A DNA stretch of 64,000 nt. Origin: Calycina herbarum. Its lineage: Eukaryota > Ascomycota > Leotiomycetes > Helotiales > Pezizellaceae. A program made the translations under genes and the position numbers. Location: assembly GCA_001414485.1 (NCBI GenBank), contig LLEY01000052.1, positions 1 through 64,000 on the forward strand, given 5' to 3'. This document shows positions 34,684-45,938 of this stretch, piece by piece. How positions within the stretch are numbered: the first letter of the stretch is position 1; every line of letters begins with the position of its first letter. The notes under the pieces are model-generated. The model did not search any database. It saw nothing but the letters and a program-made list of their open reading frames with translations, and was not told the origin of the DNA.

Positions 34684-36820
34684 TCAAATATATTCAAGAG
34701 CATAAAACAAGCGAGACTCCAGTGATTTCCACCAGAGAAAAGGCTTCGTATGATGGTGGTGGGTGGGTGTCCTTAAAACCATATCAATTGAAGTGAGACA
34801 ACGCAAGATCAGAAACATGCCCATACATCCAATAACAGCTGAAGTATAATCTACAAAATCATTAGTTTATATTCCAGCCCAAAACTATATATCGAAACCA
34901 AAGAACTTACTCATAGAAGATCCAGAAACCGGCAAGGTCAATGGGAAATTATAAAATACCACAACAAGCACCCCAATCAAAACCGTTACAACATTAGCAA
35001 TCCATCCAAACCAATATAAATTGAAACTTCGACCTTGCGGGAGATAATGGCTTGAGCGACGTCTATATAACAACAGAGCCGCTGGGAAAGCGAATGAGAT
35101 GTGTTGGAGGATAAGTCCTGTACTAATGAGAGCGTTAAAAGCGGTACTTGATCCGAGGTAAACACAGCCCATGAGAAATACAACAACCGCGTTGAATATG
35201 AGGGCATTGACTGGGACTTTGAGGACGGGATGGATTTTAGAAAGCTGGTTGGAAAGGAGCATGCCATAATCGCGGGCAAAGGACCAGGTTAAACGAGAAG
35301 CTGTTTGTTGACAGCCATTCTGGCCGAAGATTGCACATGAGATGAGCATGAGCATGAAAATTGTTACAGCGGGGATTGAGCTTGTTGCTTGTCGCCATAG
35401 TTCGTAGATAGGGACACTGGGTTTTGTCAGTAGTCTGATTAATAGATGGAAGTGGTTAAATACCCAGTTGGAGTGCTGAGGACAGCATTGAAATCTGACA
35501 TGGAATAGATCATTGCGATTGTGAAAGAAAATGCGGTCACAAAACCAACAAGTAGTGTACTCATAAGCGCACGTGGTATCGCAACAACTGCATTCGAGCA
35601 TTCTTTTGCGAGATGAAGTGCGCCATCAATGCCTCCGTAGATGTAATTTGGTGAGACGAGCCCGGTAAGGAAGACGACACCGGAACCCCAGCCGGACTCT
35701 TTGATGAAAGTAGTCCATACAAAAGAGCTAGATTGTTTTCTTTCGGATGTTGCCAGGCAAGTGATAAAGATGACGAAGAAAGAGGATAGCGAAATTATGA
35801 CTGTCAAAAATCGGAGATTGTTAAAAAGTGTCGCGGTTGCAACTTACATCCAACATCGTGAATCCACTTGGCACGAGCTAATAAAAAGATATTGTAAATC
35901 AAGACCAGGAAGTTGACACCTTGGTATATCAGGAACAAGTGCCATGTTTTTATTGCAAGTTCCGGATGGAATGCTGATATTAAACCTCCAATGAGCTGCG
36001 CTGGTATAACTGCAACACTGGCCGCGATAGCAATCCAACTGAAAATACTGAGTATGGACGGCTTCAACCTACCATCGCACGAGTGATCCTCTTCGGAGCC
36101 AAGATGGACGTGAAGAGGGGGGAGTCAGTATTTGTTTATCAATGCATGTCTTGGGAACCGGCACAGAACAATGCTGGGTGTTAGGAATGATTCAAGAGTT
36201 ATTCAAGCGAATGGGGAAGTGGGAGAAAGGTACCCCATTACCTACATGATACTGACCACCAGCAGTCGGGTATACACTAGCAAGCGCGGCCAGCGTCGCA
36301 GCTACGCAGCTATCGCAAAGAAATATAAAAACCAGACCGTATATCAAGGTGACAGTTCTCCCTTGGGCAATAGCAATGGTCTGAAGAAATCCCGAGTCAG
36401 TGTTGTCATTTCCGAAAAGCATAGCCGAGCGAAACTGAGTCTCAGCTCCAGAAGAAGAAACTGCCGAAATCACTCGGGGGAAGCTACTCGGAGAAAACAA
36501 AACGCTCGGAGAAGAAGTCGCGAGAACACTCACCAATGTTCCCGCAATTGCTGCCTAACTGTTGCAGACGTTCCATCCGCTGCATAAATAATTGAAACTC
36601 ATAAGGGTACGCTCTGTGACTTGTTCGAGACCGATTCCCTCAAGAACAATAGCTTCTTTAATGCCAATTTCCACTGTCGTCCATCCTGTGTTTGGTCGTT
36701 CGTTGTACTCGTTTTGATTCGGTTGAATTGCCAACTAAATAAAGTTAGCCAAGGTTGCATAGGCAATGATGGTATTGTTTCATAACTCGCCTTTCTTTCC
36801 CAAGTGTTCGTTATCCACAT
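34684..36820 (-). pseudogene. APC-family permease (amino acid/choline type), broken
   Basis: Plasma-membrane transporter of the fungal GABA/choline permease group. Traceable exons: 36820-36791, 36734-36534, 36380-36246, roughly 36111-35848 (broken), 35800-35464, 35416-34911 and 34850-34684. Family landmarks are SVYPTAGGQYH, TSILAPKR, WIAIAASVAVIPAQLIGG, SGVVFLTGLVSPNYIYGG, IPRALMSTLLVGFVTAFSF and NYTSAVIG. Lesion 1: TM1 reads GWNVCNS-stop-AAIAGTL, with TAG at 36557-36555 where the family has Trp. Lesion 2: after the donor at 36245 no acceptor precedes TSILAPKR. Lesion 3: the frame is lost between 36072 and 36047. The C-terminus after NYTSAVIG also looks altered. Intron 1 (36790-36735) would be GC-AG. 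Substrate is not deducible. Confidence 0.85.
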
Positions 36821-37279
36821 TGCTCGATACTTAAGGTGAAGAATGGTGTGAATGGTAGTGAAATTGGTTTGACTAAAATTGAAGACATTCTTGCGAGATA
36901 CCCAAAGAATAGAAGATAAGTATTCGTGAAGATAAGATTGATAAGGCTCCTAGATACTGATTGTTGGTCAAGTAGTTTGGTCTGGGTTGTTTGCTCTTTT
37001 GAGATAATTTTCGCTTCCCCAAAGAGTAAATAATCCCGTTCGCCCCCGGATTTCAAGGTGGGGTGATCTTCTGACTAAACCACTCGTGGTAGTTGGATTT
37101 CAATTGGAAACGCACAAAGCTCCTACTCGGGATTAAATCGGAGGACATCCGACCAGGTGCCATCGGACCGGGTAAATGATAAGCTCCTGTCGAGGATGTC
37201 AAGAGGGCCACAACTCCACCGTGTCGAGAAAAATTCGTATTCATGCGCTGCACGCGACGTATTTCTAGATGTACCTGCT
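36821..37279. promoter_or_regulatory. Divergent promoter, permease and Zn2Cys6 gene
   Basis: The two genes start head to head about 460 bp apart, an arrangement common for a pathway regulator and its target transporter. The stretch holds an everted CCG-N12-CGG site. Short open frames on both strands here are leader sequence. Shared regulation is inferred from layout. Confidence 0.5.
37148..37167 (+). promoter_or_regulatory. Everted CCG-N12-CGG, candidate Zn2Cys6 site
   Basis: TCCGA (37148-37152) and TCGGA (37163-37167) form a perfect inverted pair about 110 bp upstream of the regulator start at 37280. Spaced CGG triplets are the recognition type of Zn2Cys6 dimers. This could be an autoregulatory or shared site. 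One such pair in about 460 bp can arise by chance. Confidence 0.4.
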
Positions 37280-39149
37280 ATGGGATCCGCCGCGCGGAAG
37301 ATCAAGAGCCGTACAGGATGCACCAATTGCAAGAAAAGACGCGTTTGTCCACTCTTCCACCATCGTCAGAAGATAAAGCACTAACATCTGCCTCAAGGTC
37401 AAATGCGATGAGATATCACCTAGCTGCCAGCAATGTGTCAGGCAACGCTTGAATTGTCCTGGCTATGCGAAAGCCATCAAGCTCAAATGGAGACCAGACG
37501 TCGCCGCGAAATTTAAATCTCGAGAGACAAACACGAACACCAATCCTAGTCTGCGAAATGGAAGAGATGGTGGAGGGCCTAACGAGCAGATAGAGGAACA
37601 AATCCCAGCAACGGCGAGTGCTAGTGCTGGTACTGACGGCGATGAAGGAATCTACATGTTTTTTGGGTCTGTTGGTGAGGGGGAAGCGATTTCAAGTGAT
37701 GTCTCATCAAGCCTTTCGAGGGCTTCGTCAACTCCATCAACCCCTTTGCAATTTCCCCAGAAACTTCCTTCTACGGAATCAATCCTAACTCTCCAACACC
37801 AACCAACAAACCTCATATCTTACTACCTCACGTATGTATCGAAGGTGTGCTCTATATTCGACTCGGATCTCAATCCCTTCAAAAGGACGCTCATGTCCAT
37901 CCTTGCGGATTCCGAACCACTCTACCATTTGACTCTTGGCATGTCTGCTTGCCATATCACTCACAACCATAAGGACCCTGCTCTTCGAGTTATGGCACTT
38001 TCCTTACGCAACGATGGCATCAACTCTACTCGAACCACCATCTGCAATTCCAAACGGACTCAGGTGGCCGATGGCCTCATTTTGAGTGTTCTTTTATTGG
38101 GTATGACTACGGCCTGGTATAGCATGCACGACATTGGTTCTGCTCACATCCATGGCGCAAGAATCTTGTTCAAGCAATGGCTTCAAGGTCCAGCCGAAAG
38201 CCCTCATACAGCTTTCATCTTAAGTTCATTAGTCTACTGGCAAACCATGTTTGCTTTTGTGGGCGATGATCCTGTGGGAAATATGCTTTATCATATTTCA
38301 CTGGACAAACCAATCAAGGCTTACAATACCTCAGCGTTTAGGTATGATTCGGAAAGCAAAATTAGGATCATGCCCTTATCTGGGGTGTCATTAGGTCTTT
38401 TTAACGCCATGGGAAAAGTAGCTGCCTTTTCTCGCGCTACTCACATGGGAATTACCATTCCCGACCCTTTGGCTCATGCCGAAAAGATGGAAAGCTATCT
38501 TCTTCAATGGAGAGCGCCTCCATTGGCCGATATTCAACAAATGCACGATGCACAAACAACATCAGTCCATATAATTCAATTGGCCAATGCTATCCGACTT
38601 TCAGCAATCCTGCAACTGTACTCCACTATCCCGGGACTGCTCCAAAGACGTATGCCCAAGAATTCCGAATTTTGGACTGGTGATGTTTATATCAATTATT
38701 ACGATGATATTAACAAGAATCATCCCAATATTTTTACAGATGCTAAGGACTCTGGTAAAGAAGACATGCAGGACTGCCAGAAAATATTCCTGCGTGGTCT
38801 TGCTATCCATATCCTTGAAATCATCCATGGAATTCCCTCAAGCTCTGGCACAGCAACTGTTCAGCATCTCCCACTTGCAATTGCGGCAGCTTGGATAGCA
38901 CATTTCTCGCCTCTCCCAAACCCCACAAACACTTCATCTCATGACATGGATGACACCACGATTAAATACTGGAGGGGTTTCATTCGCATGCGGTTGAAAT
39001 CTTGCAGTAGTTATTGTGGCAATATAATACCAGCAAAACGGATCCAGTTTCTCATGGATGAGCTTTGGAGAAGGAACGGATCGTCTGGTGTACAGTACGA
39101 TTGGATCAAACTGATGACGAAGGATGAATATCGAACAATATTCGCCTGA
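37280..39149 (+). CDS. Zn2Cys6 transcription factor
   Basis: Intact nuclear regulator of 604 residues. Exons are 37280-37342 and 37398-39149, with the intron (GTTTGT donor, CACTAAC branch, CTCAAG acceptor) splitting the zinc cluster, a usual position. The binuclear cluster is C14-x2-C17-x6-C24-x6-C31-x2-C34-x6-C41, ending PGY. The rest fits the fungal-specific regulatory domain, with the C-terminal block GTATVQHLPLAIAAAWIAH and a final RRNGSSGVQYDWIKLM. The start at 37280 puts the cluster at the N-terminus as expected. An in-frame ATG at 37157 would add 41 residues. Likely target: the divergent permease, now broken. Confidence 0.9.
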
Positions 39150-39436
39150 GAAATCTCACTTTCGAGGAGGCAAATGGATGATGCAGCGTTATGATGAATA
39201 TTACAACCGATTTTTGTCTTTACGATAGTTAGTGAGCTTGTCAAGGCGACGATGTCTCTAGACTCATTATGCGAGAACTCTCGAAGAATAACCGGATAAG
39301 GATTGTCATTGTGTGGGATCCTTGGGAGAACCATGGCATTTGAGTTCTCGTTGTATGAGTCAAGTTCAGAGAACGATGTGTTTTTCAATATCTACCCACG
39401 CAAATATCCTCTACACAACCTAGTATTCCATATACT
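39150..39436. other. Convergent spacer between two regulators
   Basis: About 290 bp separate the stop of the intact regulator from the end of the decayed one. Presumably 3' untranslated sequence of both. No clear AATAAA was seen. Confidence 0.4.
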
Positions 39437-41290
39437 TCAACCTGCAATCGTCTCCCATTGGTTCCGCATCATAACGTCGAGCCACACATCCTCACCCACC
39501 CCTGCATCCAAAACATTCCATGTTTCTTTTATTACCATCTGGATCCTCTCAACTGGGTTTTTTGGCAAGATGACTTGCAACTCTTGCAATCTCGACATTA
39601 CAAACCGTCTCGCCCACGCAATATCAATCTGATTCTCATCGAGATTGGTTGATATGTTACGCGGATATGTTCCAGGTCCTTCTGCATATTCGAGCTTTGC
39701 AGTGGGAAATTGCAGTTCACCGGCAGTAGCAAGGATTAATATGGGCTGGCAAAATCTAGTTCCAGAGGATAGAGGAAGTTTTTCAAGGACTTTCAAAATC
39801 TGAATAGCAAAGTCTGCCATCCAACTTCTCTCTGCGCCTTTCCGGGTGAGGCTTCCGGGTACATCCGGAAGAGACGATGGTTCATGGATCGGGGCCTTCG
39901 TTATCATATTAGAGGGAAATCGCTCCCGAAGAAGATCGGGTCAGTTTTGGTAGATCAGGAGCAGTGACGCACGACGATAGCACTCGCTCATTTGAATAAA
40001 ATGTTCGAGTGGTGTTTTAGTGTCGCCAGGATCAACAAGTTGGTCTGCGGATGGCAGTAAGAATTCCAACAGTTCCTCTTCAAGCTCTCGGCTCTCCTCG
40101 TGCGCCTGGGTCCACTCTATTATCAATTTTGCATGAGAGCTAAATTCCGGAATGCCCGTTGAGGCCGAATATTGGGAGAGGTACAGGTGTATCTTTCTTG
40201 TCTGTCGAGCCAGTCTTCCCGCTCGTGCAAAGAGAAAGATGACCTTCGGTGTGACTCTTGTCTATGGATGAGGAAATGGAAAGACGTGGTGCACCCTTGG
40301 CAGTCCAAAGCTCCTCTAATGGCCTATTTTCCATGGCCGTCAATTCCAAGTCTTCATCTGTCATGACCGCAGAAAGCATTTCCCAGTACAGAATGCATTG
40401 TTGGTAGAATTGGTTCTGCCGCTGCGTCCTTGTGTCGACCACCGAATTCGATTGCTGGGATAGTAGCTTTCGAACAACTTATTGGCAGCTTGCAAGTGCC
40501 GTTGGCCCAAATCTTCACCTCTGTGCCACGAGGTAGTGAGTCCAAGCATAAGCATTGTGAGAAGTGCCTTATCATCTGCTTGTACATCCCCAATTTCCGA
40601 AGCTGTGGATGATTGGTGTAAGGAATAACTTGTATAAGCATCGGATTATAGTTGCAACCCAACGATTCGGGGAATGTCATTTGCAAGGTATGCTGCGGCC
40701 ATACTTTGGATGGTGTAGTAAATTGGTTCCCAACCATTCCATAGAGCCTCTACTGCAGATCGGAATGGGTTCGATGGGCCGTCGAATGCGGAAAAGATAT
40801 TGCATACAGAGTCGAAGTAATGGTCCACCAGGATGGTAGGCAAATGAATTAGACGCTTGGGTACCGAAGGGATGTTTCGTCGAAGAACAATAAGGTTGTC
40901 CCATGGCGCATCCTGGGGTTTCGAAGTGTCGTCAAGACCAGTGCCAACGCCAGTTTGAAATGGAGACGAGTGTTCGTTGAGCAGAGGAGCTTTCAAAGCT
41001 GTATGTTGGCTCTTCGGGCTCGTGTGATGTTGGTGCGGTTCTTTTCCTTTCTTACTCGACTTTCCACTTTCAGCGGACCACTGCAAACGATAGGAGGGTA
41101 GCCGGGGCATTCAAGATTTCTTTTCTTGCATTGCAAACAAGTTGGCTTGGTCTCATCGCATTTCAGGCGCTTCTGCTTGCAACGTTCACACCTACTGCGT
41201 GACTTGGGATTTCGACGGGCATTTGGTTCAGCTGATGATGAGCTGGTGATTATCTCCACCAAAAAAATGAAGAAACTGAAAATATCAGTA
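39437..41290 (-). pseudogene. Second Zn2Cys6 regulator, multiply disrupted
   Basis: The zinc cluster is well kept: CERCKQKRLKCDETKPTC then LQCKKRNLECPGY, around 41200-41110. The order of remaining segments follows the same regulator family. Frame is lost just after CPGY near 41105, at a CCTCCT stretch. It changes again near 40440, before RTQRQNQFYQQCILYWEML, and near 40150, before KLIIEWTQAHEE. In-frame stops lie at 40648-40646 (TAA) and 39943-39941 (TGA, after LLIYQN). The C-terminal block LPLSSGTRFCQPILILATAG matches the equivalent part of the intact regulator next door in type, but the two are not close copies. No in-frame ATG precedes the cluster. Clearly dead. Confidence 0.87.
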
Positions 41291-41299
41291 GCCCAGCGA

Positions 41300-42223
41300 A
41301 ACCTATGGGGTGCATAACAAATATTTCATGACTCTCCATCACTCGGATTACCAAGAGCTGTAGTAGCCTACCCGCCCCTAGTCTTATGGTGTATCTACTA
41401 CTTTACACTCCTCGGTAATCCGCTAAGCATTACAGGTCTAAACATGGAGGTCCCGCTCCATGCCCGATTTATTTGCGGGTCTATCCGCCACGACGGATTT
41501 CATGGCAAGTCCCGATATCAGGCCGTGTCACCTTGTTGATACTTTCAATATATTCTTCTTCCCTTGATTCAAATGTTTCTTTCCTTATATATTGAGCTTC
41601 TTTATAATTTTATATCCGGATTTCTCACAGGTCCTTGAAGCTGCACTTGGGTTGGTTTTGGTATCCGGCAAACCCATGGCCTAGACTTGATCTGTTTCCA
41701 CCGCAACGCTTATCCGCTTTAGGGGAAAGTGCGACGGATAAGTTTCAGCTTTTTTGGTTACTGGACAAATCCCGAAGGAGATACAAGAAAGTTGTTTGCT
41801 GTACGGAAAGCAAGATCCTGGCTCGACTGCGCTAGTACGCATTTGGGATCAAAAGTGCGAGCACCAATGAGAAAGTGCCGGGTGAGGGGCAGATCCTGGG
41901 CTAAGCAACGATAACGAGGACAACGACGAGCAGTTTTGTATCAAGAGTCAGTGGTTTCGAGATTCGCTGCAACTACTATGTAATTACTCATTGTTTTTAG
42001 GGTGAGATTTTGGTGTATGGAGGATTGGGATACTTTGTCCTGTTTCTCATGTCTCCCCACTTTTATGACATATAAACATAGGTAGGTCGCTGTTCTGGCT
42101 ATTGTTTTGATAACTCTCTTCCTATCAATCTTGCTTTTCTATCATTCCTCAATAGCTCAATTATTCTTCAAAACTTCGAATTCCGAAGACAACCTCCAAA
42201 GAAGTCACACCCATAATTCCAAG
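41300..42223. other. Spacer and dioxygenase promoter
   Basis: No supported gene. The right end carries the promoter of the dioxygenase. The left part contains stretches rich in CCCG and CGG triplets but no defined site. Confidence 0.4.
42071..42076 (+). promoter_or_regulatory. TATA box upstream of dioxygenase gene
   Basis: TATAAA about 150 bp upstream of the start codon, within CATATAAACATA. Position is plausible for a core promoter with a leader of about 100 nt. Confidence 0.45.
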
Positions 42224-43226
42224 ATGCAACTCAAAATGAAAGACGAACCCCGCAAAGACCATCCTCCCCCTCCCCCTCTGGACCCAGCCTACAAACCGAC
42301 CGTCAAAATCGCAGAACTCCCTATCACAGCGTCCGTCAGCGAAATGACAGAAATACTTGATCGAGACGGTGGTCTCATCCTCAACAATCTCCTCACACCC
42401 GAACAGCTTGCTCAAGTCGAAAAGGACACCTCACCTTGGACCGGCGATAAAGCAATAGTCCACAACGGCTTTGCCATCATCCCCAAGGAAACCCTCCTGG
42501 TCGGCGGTCTCGTTGGGAAATCCCCCACCATCGCCACCCTCTGTGAACACCCTCACCTAGTCGAACTCCGCAAACACATCCTTACAGATCACGGCCACGG
42601 TCCGCAGGAAGAAATCCAATATCCATGGCACGTTGAGCCTTTGCTTAGTTTGAGTCTGAGCTTTCGGGTGGGCTATGGGGCACCGAGACAGAGGTTGCAT
42701 CGGGATGATATTATTCATCTTGTAGATCATAACTTGGAGTACAAGTTGGAGAAGGTAAGTCAGTTTGCGTGTTTGGTTGCCGGGGTGGAGACGACGAGAG
42801 AGAATGGAGCGACGATGTTTGTTCCGGGAAGTCATAAGTGGGATGCGAAGAGATTGCCTAGGACTGATGAGGTTACTTTTGCTGGTAATTATTCTTCTCT
42901 CCCCTTTCCGCGATCATATTTCTAACTGAGGAGCAGAAATGAAACCCGGTTCAGCACTCATCTTCCTTGCCGGTGCTTATCACGGCGCTGGTCACAACAG
43001 TGTCAAAGATGCTACACGCGTGGTTCATGGACTTTTCTTTTGTAGAGGTACCTACCGTACGGAGGAAAACCAGTTCTTGGCTATCCCAAGGAGTAAGGTC
43101 TTGGGGATGAGTCCGATGATGCATTCGCTTTTGGGGTACAAACTTCCGGATGCAGCGTTGGGGTTGGTGGAGAATCAAGATGTGATGGGGGATTTGGAGG
43201 GCGTTTTGGAGAGGGCTTGTAAGTAG
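42224..43226 (+). CDS. Phytanoyl-CoA dioxygenase (PhyH)-like oxygenase
   Basis: Probable Fe(II)/2-oxoglutarate oxygenase of 316 residues. Exons are 42224-42884 and 42937-43226 (GTAATT donor, CTAAC branch, GCAG acceptor, phase 1). The iron ligands are visible as H159-R160-D161 in QRLHRDDIIH and a distal His in GAYHGAGHN (H236 or H240). R248 (ATRVVHG) is placed to bind 2-oxoglutarate. The block GATMFVPGSHKWD is typical of the family. Relatives act in fungal secondary metabolism and small-molecule hydroxylation. The substrate is unknown. An in-frame ATG at 42107 would add a hydrophobic 39-residue leader, but lies where 5' leader is expected. It neighbours two regulators and a permease, which suggests a former cluster. 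Confidence 0.9.
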
Positions 43227-43646
43227 TTAAGGAAGGGTGGAGGGGTAGGATATCTGAGCTCTTCATTTACTATGCTTCGGCTATTTTATTGCCCTAGCCC
43301 TCATCAGTTTAGTAATTCCAAAATATACACATCAGCTTCTCTGGTGCTCTACTTTCCGCGTCAACTCACCGACTCACTCCTCAGCTTCAAATCCCCCTTG
43401 TTTTAAAAGGGATTGAGGAAACGGTATTCAATTTCAATGAACCGGTGCCGGACAACCTTGAGCTCGGCATCGAGGAGGTTTTCGAAGACTGTGAACAGAT
43501 GGATGGATTTGGGAGAGAGTAGAGAAAGGCGGGGCTCTGAGGAGCTGGCACAACATCCTGTTTTGACTTTCAATGTCACAGAATGGTGGAATTTTCTTGA
43601 AAAACTTAGGAACCTCAAATGCTAGTCTGCTTTGAATTTACAGAAT

Positions 43647-43671
43647 TCGACAGTAATCGATTCAACAGCAA
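43647..43671 (+). repeat. Paired TCGACARYAA motif, 15-bp period
   Basis: TCGACAGTAA at 43647 and TCAACAGCAA at 43662. Spacing is three bases shorter than the rule. Confidence 0.5.
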
Positions 43672-44319
43672 CAGAAGTCGAAAACCCACAGCATAGGAGC
43701 GACAAAATTATTAGCTCCTTCACATCCTTGACTTTCGGAGCAGCCTTTTTCTTTTCATGCTGAATGGTGTGCTAGCATTCGAGAGAGAGCATTCGATTGA
43801 ACAGTCTAGGACAGTTTTTGCTCTCTAAGCCACGAAATTAATCGGATGAGCTCGCTTACTTATACTTAACCCTGAGTCACAAGCCTCAGTTTCGTCAAAT
43901 TCTCGTTTACGATGTTAGCCCGTGGTATCATCGATCTTTCAACACTGAAATCCACTCACCTGGCGTTCATTATGATTTCTTTGTGAATCTCCCTTCATGT
44001 CTAGCCTCTTCTTTCCACTTAACAATCCAGAATATCATTGCCCAATTCAAAATCTCAACCCTCTCCTCGTGTCTCTTCTATTTTCCCCTTTATCTAAAAC
44101 CAAAAAGGTTATAAAAGAGTATCAGACACGTAGAAGTAGCAACCACAAAATTACGCGTCATCATGGAGACTGCGCTGCGCTCTAAAGAATGAAAAGAGAA
44201 AGTCAAAACCAAAAAACCTAAACAGCAAGTTCCTAATTCTTCATACACAGAAGAAGACGATTTCAGATACTAAAGAGTCTTAGGCATGCACTTTCTCCTT
44301 TGGGTGGTAGCTCCAGGAT

Positions 44320-44347
44320 TCAATAGTGATTGCCTTTTCGACAGCAG
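44320..44347 (+). repeat. Paired TCGACARYAA motif, 18-bp period
   Basis: TCAATAGTGA at 44320 and TCGACAGCAG at 44338. The first half is diverged. Confidence 0.5.
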
Positions 44348-45059
44348 GAAAAGGAGTTGAGTACTCAAACATAACAAAGATTCACAAATCCAAGCCCTCA
44401 CTGAGACTTCGTCAACCACTCTAGTTTTAAATCGGACTTTCATGGCTGTTCTTCTATCACCCTCCGGCACTAACTTTCCACCCGCAGCTTGAAAAACAAT
44501 CCATTCATTTGTTTTCTTCAGCTCCCTCTGGGTTCAACCTAGAGTGATATAAATAGATGCCCATCCATCTTTCTTCTCTTCTTCCAGAAGTTTAGAGTGT
44601 TTTCACATATTCAACAGCTTCACCGTCCGACGGGTATTCTCGTTCTCCTTTTTTGATTCAAGCGAAAAGAGCATCAAACTCCTGGAAAGCAGATGCTAAG
44701 AACCTTTAGCTGAGACAGAGAGCAAGCCAGAAGTTTTGAAAATAAACCCTAGATCCTTTTTCTCACACGCTTGGATCTAGTTCACTTGAAAGAAGAGCAC
44801 TTCTTGTCTTTTCTCATTCACGAGAACTAAGGATGTCGCTCTATATAGGGGTATCAAGTTCTGTCATCTACTCCAGAAAACTGAGTGCGGAAAACCGAGA
44901 TATGCTGTTTGCCTTGAAGTATGGAAGACTCCACGTTCAATGAGTCAACTCATTATGTGCTGTTCTTATATTGAAAGATCGCTTTAGGCCATATATATTC
45001 TTCCTAGTAACAATTGAGAACTTCAAGTTACTTCTTCACTTAACTTTCATCTCCAATAT

Positions 45060-45087
45060 TCGACAACAACCTATCTTTCGACACTAA
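45060..45087 (+). repeat. Paired TCGACARYAA motif, 18-bp period
   Basis: TCGACAACAA at 45060 and TCGACACTAA at 45078. Confidence 0.65.
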
Positions 45088-45910
45088 CACTTCTACATGA
45101 GGGAACACTCAAACTTAGCCAAAATACCCCAAAACCATCTCTTACTCTCTCTCTCTCTTCAACCAAACCCGCCGAATCCTTTAATATGTGGTAAAAAGGG
45201 GAAATTGTGGAGTTTGCCATTGTATTCGATATTATCTTCATGCGTGGAAGGATTGTCCCCGTGCAGAAAACAATTCCCACCTTTTGACACGAAACTCTCT
45301 CAAGCCATGGGTTGAAAAATCTGGCTTTTCCCAAAACCATTCTTTTCTCTTGCCATCCCCCTTATATCAAACGTGAGTTGCTCAAGGGTATTTCGAATCA
45401 TCCGAAAGTATGAAGATTTGAGCATTGCTCTCCGTCACCTACTTTTCCTTAAATTATGCCACGAAATTGTTGCTCGTGAAGGTTCAGAAGAAGAACAAGT
45501 TCGATTTTTTGAGTCTCCTGACCTTCTGGTTTAATTATTGTGGTCATCGAAGAATAGAGAGTACTGAGACATCCATGTAAACTTAAGAAAGGGAACTGAA
45601 GAGTCAACACTCTACAATGAGAATCACGCGAACAAGCTTCAATCCTAGCTATGGACTTCTTTCCTACATTGCACAAGACAAACCTCTACCTCATCGAAAA
45701 CTCCACTATATGTACATTCAAACAAACTATCCTTCACTTAGTACCTCATCGGGCAACCCGGAACCCGCAACGCATTCTTCTGCCGAAGCCTTGCGAGACT
45801 TCAGCCATAGCATGCTTCCCTTCCGACCTGAATTGGGTATATTCATAGTTTAGCTTCAAGAAAAACACATAATGACCTGCACCTATATTCCTGAAGAGAA
45901 TAGACGAGAT

Positions 45911-45938
45911 TCGACAGCAATACATCTTTCGACAGCAA
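45911..45938 (+). repeat. Paired TCGACARYAA motif, perfect halves
   Basis: TCGACAGCAA at 45911 and again at 45929: two identical half-sites. The spacer is TACATCTT, nearly the CTATCTT of the pair at 45060. Confidence 0.7.

Noticed and set aside
36048..36072. 25-nt GTAGGT...CAG intron in the permease
   Set aside because: Far too short for splicing and gives the wrong frame. A small deletion is a better explanation.
37157..37279. Upstream ATG of the Zn2Cys6 regulator
   Set aside because: It would put 41 unremarkable residues before the zinc cluster and runs through the shared promoter. The ATG at 37280 fits the family better, though this is not proven.
42107..42223. Upstream start giving the dioxygenase a hydrophobic leader
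   Set aside because: The added 39 residues read like leader sequence after a TATA box only about 35 bp away, and the start at 42224 gives the usual compact N-terminus.
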